This document shows, piece after piece, positions 7,383 through 8,776 of a DNA stretch of 8,776 nt. The translations under genes were made by a program, and so were the position numbers. Where the stretch lies: NCBI GenBank assembly GCA_028701945.1, contig JAQVPT010000142.1, forward strand, positions 1 through 8,776, read 5' to 3'. A model generated the notes under the pieces. It was not told the DNA's origin, ran no database searches, and saw only the letters and a list, made by a program, of their open reading frames with translations. How positions within the stretch are numbered: the stretch's first letter is position 1; every line of letters begins with the position of its first letter. Source of the stretch: Bacteroidales bacterium. Its GTDB lineage: Bacteria; Bacteroidota; Bacteroidia; Bacteroidales; ML635J-15.

Positions 7383-8360
7383 ATGAAAAATATTTTAAAT
7401 GTACTTTTATTAGTTTTATTAACAAGTCCAATATTTTCACAATCATATAATTCAAAAGCCATTGAGCTTAATAACAATCTTGATGCCAATTATCAGTTAG
7501 TTATTGGAACGAAGCTTCAGATGTCTTTACCAAAAGGATTTACTAAAAGTACATCTTATAACGGTTTTTCACATAAAATTGCTGGCACCAGCATAGTTAT
7601 AACAGAATTGCCTGGGGATGTTAACCGTAATTTCTTAGGATTTGACAAAAAATCTTTATTTAAAAGCGGAGTAATTGTTGATAAAACAACTTTTTACAAA
7701 ATCAATGGCTTTGATGCCATGTTAATTGAGGGTAAACAGTCGGCTTACAATAAAGTTTATACTCGAATAATGCTTGTTATTGGCGATGTTTATAGGTCAT
7801 ATCTTGTAAGTGCATCGGTATTTTCGACCGCCTCAGATAATCATAAACAAGATGTTAAAGACGTATTACTCGGTGTGATTTACAATGCTGAATTAAAATC
7901 TAATATGCTTGACCGTTTCGACTTTTCTGTTGATGTTAGTGGCACTGTTTTGAAAAAAGGTAATTTGATGTTAAGTTCTATGACCTATACAGATGACGGT
8001 TTTGTTCCGTCAAATACGGAGGATAAAACTTCTTTTATGATAAGAGAACAAGCGGCAATAAATCCACTTTCTGATGCTGAAAAGAAAACGCTTAGTGTTA
8101 AATTATTTGATTTATATCCTCTTGAATGGGTAAATGATATGTCACGTGAGCCAAAAGCTATTAGTATTAATAATCTGAATGGTTACGAAATTTTCTCAAT
8201 GGGGAAAAATAAAGACTTATTTAAGATGGAACTTATTTATCAAGTTATTTTATTTCGTGAACAAAATTATTACGTGTTAGTTGGATTAACTTACGGAAAT
8301 TTTGAAGAAAACTTGAGGATGTTTAAAAAAGTTGCTAAAACTTTTAAGCCACAAAAGTAA
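7383..8360 (+). CDS. Exported protein of unknown function with two related halves
   Basis: The 325-aa product opens with a clear signal peptide (MKNILNVLLLVLLTSPIFS, then QS), so it is exported to the periplasm or beyond. There is no lipobox cysteine and no further membrane segment. The mature part looks like two related domains. Residues about 41-170 run from a strand-rich start (LQMSLPKGF) through YKINGFDAMLIEG (105-117) to DVKDVLLGVIYNAE. Residues about 180-325 repeat the order with ISINNLNGYEI (260-270), FREQNYYVLVGLTYG (291-305) and LRMFKKVAKTFK. This strand pattern, with a final helix ending each half, resembles PsbP/DcrB-type folds, but that is inference from pattern only. It is divergent from the plug-domain gene, and its stop codon abuts that of a small minus-strand ORF. 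Confidence 0.85.
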   Translation: MKNILNVLLLVLLTSPIFSQSYNSKAIELNNNLDANYQLVIGTKLQMSLPKGFTKSTSYNGFSHKIAGTSIVITELPGDVNRNFLGFDKKSLFKSGVIVDKTTFYKINGFDAMLIEGKQSAYNKVYTRIMLVIGDVYRSYLVSASVFSTASDNHKQDVKDVLLGVIYNAELKSNMLDRFDFSVDVSGTVLKKGNLMLSSMTYTDDGFVPSNTEDKTSFMIREQAAINPLSDAEKKTLSVKLFDLYPLEWVNDMSREPKAISINNLNGYEIFSMGKNKDLFKMELIYQVILFREQNYYVLVGLTYGNFEENLRMFKKVAKTFKPQK

Positions 8361-8456
8361 TCATAATGAAAAAGATAACAAAAAGAAAACACCAACAACA
8401 AACACGCTTAGTCCGATGCTTATGAGAAGAGTTCTGTATTTTGTTTTATTATCCAT
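8361..8456 (-). CDS. 31-aa single-span membrane miniprotein (candidate)
   Basis: The minus-strand ORF has an ATG at 8456 and a TGA at 8363-8361. The product starts with a charged stretch (MDNKTKYRT) and continues as an uninterrupted hydrophobic segment of about 22 residues (LLISIGLSVFVVGVFF and onward), enough for one membrane span. An in-frame stop lies shortly upstream, so no longer version exists. A consensus promoter ends 18 bases before the ATG. The ORF is tail-to-tail with the secreted-protein gene, with no base between the two stop codons. I do not recognise a family. Chance ORFs of this size are common in AT-rich DNA, so the case rests on the promoter plus the membrane-protein composition. 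The transcript could instead be an antisense RNA. Confidence 0.45.
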   Translation of the reverse strand: MDNKTKYRTLLISIGLSVFVVGVFFLLSFSL

Positions 8457-8474
8457 AACTTTTACTAATTATTA

Positions 8475-8506
8475 CAAAGATATATACAAGATTACTAATA
8501 TGCAAA
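8475..8506 (-). promoter_or_regulatory. Full-consensus Bacteroidota promoter on the minus strand
   Basis: On the minus strand TTTG (8506-8503) is followed after 20 bases by TATCTTTG (8482-8475), which matches both the -33 and -7 elements with no mismatch and a spacing inside the accepted range. Transcription would start near 8468 and read leftward into the 31-codon ORF starting at 8456, then antisense into the 3' end of the secreted-protein gene. It is the best promoter match I found in the window. Confidence 0.6.
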
Positions 8507-8565
8507 TCGTAATAATTTCATTTTATATGATTATGCTGTAATTTATTTAATAGTATTCGACAAGT

Positions 8566-8600
8566 TACAATTAAATAACGCCCTACTCATGTTAATTGTA
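8566..8600. terminator. Inverted repeat followed by T-rich DNA, weak terminator or operator candidate
   Basis: TACAATTAA (8566-8574) and TTAATTGTA (8592-8600) are perfect 9-bp arms around a 17-base loop. GTTTTGTGTTATTTTT follows on the plus strand. The stem is nearly all A-T and the loop long, so termination would be weak. It lies about 205 bases after the stop of the secreted-protein gene and upstream of the minus-strand promoter, so it could alternatively be a regulator site. Confidence 0.3.
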
Positions 8601-8713
8601 GTTTTGTGTTATTTTTATATAATTTGATTTTATACTAAGTGCATTTTAAAACATACAAATAGATTTGATTTTAGTCTTTGGTAATCTGTGAATTTACAAA
8701 TAAACTGTCAACA
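8601..8713. other. AT-rich non-coding stretch
   Basis: I see no ORF of note and no RNA gene here. TAGATTTG at 8660-8667 fits the -7 consensus on the plus strand but has no TTTG at the right distance upstream, so I do not call a promoter. A gene may begin beyond the right edge. Confidence 0.4.
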
Positions 8714-8748
8714 AACCGCGAACCGCAATCCGTGAGCCGCATACCGTA
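8714..8748. repeat. Array of five degenerate 7-bp units
   Basis: In steps of seven, the stretch reads AACCGCG, AACCGCA, ATCCGTG, AGCCGCA and TACCGTA. The consensus is WNCCGYR, with CCG constant in every unit. The block is strikingly GC-rich compared with the sequence around it. It lies in the gap before the right edge, with no gene overlapping it. Function unknown. Confidence 0.78.
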
Positions 8749-8776
8749 AATTTATTTACATTCTTTATATTCGGAT

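Noticed and set aside
8332..8541. 69-codon plus-strand ORF overlapping the end of the secreted-protein gene
   Set aside because: It starts inside the upstream gene in another frame and has low-complexity K/N/T-rich composition. The minus-strand ORF with a consensus promoter explains the region better.
8690..8765. Inverted AT-rich arms (AATAAA and TTTATT) flanking the 7-bp array, as mobile-element ends
   Set aside because: The matching parts are about seven bases of A and T with no target duplication, as expected by chance here.

Overview
The window looks like Bacteroidota chromosome. It is strongly AT-rich, several intergenic gaps hold sequences close to the Bacteroidota promoter (TTTG / TAnnTTTG), and obvious Shine-Dalgarno sites are missing. 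Two of the large genes also belong to families typical of that phylum: a very long secreted protein with DUF7948, SBBP, PKD and SprB modules, and a type IX secretion system (T9SS) plug-domain (DUF5103) protein. I cannot place it below phylum level.

Layout. Positions 1-4127 (minus) are the first 1375 codons of a giant secreted multidomain protein whose C-terminus lies beyond the left edge. Positions 4128-4445 are a divergent control region with an imperfect 13-bp inverted repeat on the adhesin side and two tandem copies of a 12-bp dyad-containing sequence on the other side. Positions 4446-5792 (plus) encode a divergent KamA-type radical SAM, PLP-dependent aminomutase. Positions 5793-6017 separate two convergent genes and hold a duplicated 24-bp element and an array of six 8-bp units. 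Positions 6018 to about 7313-7355 (minus) encode the T9SS plug-domain protein. Positions 7383-8360 (plus) encode a secreted protein of unknown function that seems to contain two related halves. Positions 8361-8456 (minus) hold a 31-codon membrane miniprotein ORF behind a full-consensus promoter, directly tail-to-tail with the preceding gene. The remainder to 8776 is AT-rich non-coding sequence with an inverted repeat and an array of five 7-bp units.

How the parts fit. The giant protein has the architecture of T9SS cargo, and the plug-domain protein belongs to the family named for the protein that closes the T9SS translocon, so a shared export theme is plausible. The two genes are about 1.9 kb apart with the aminomutase between them, and nothing shows that they are co-transcribed. 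The aminomutase stands alone with its own promoter. Its active-site residues differ from lysine 2,3-aminomutase at the positions that recognise the lysine side chain, so its substrate is an open question. The least conventional parts of the window are this aminomutase, the 31-aa ORF with its promoter (a small protein or an antisense RNA), and the two degenerate short-period arrays.
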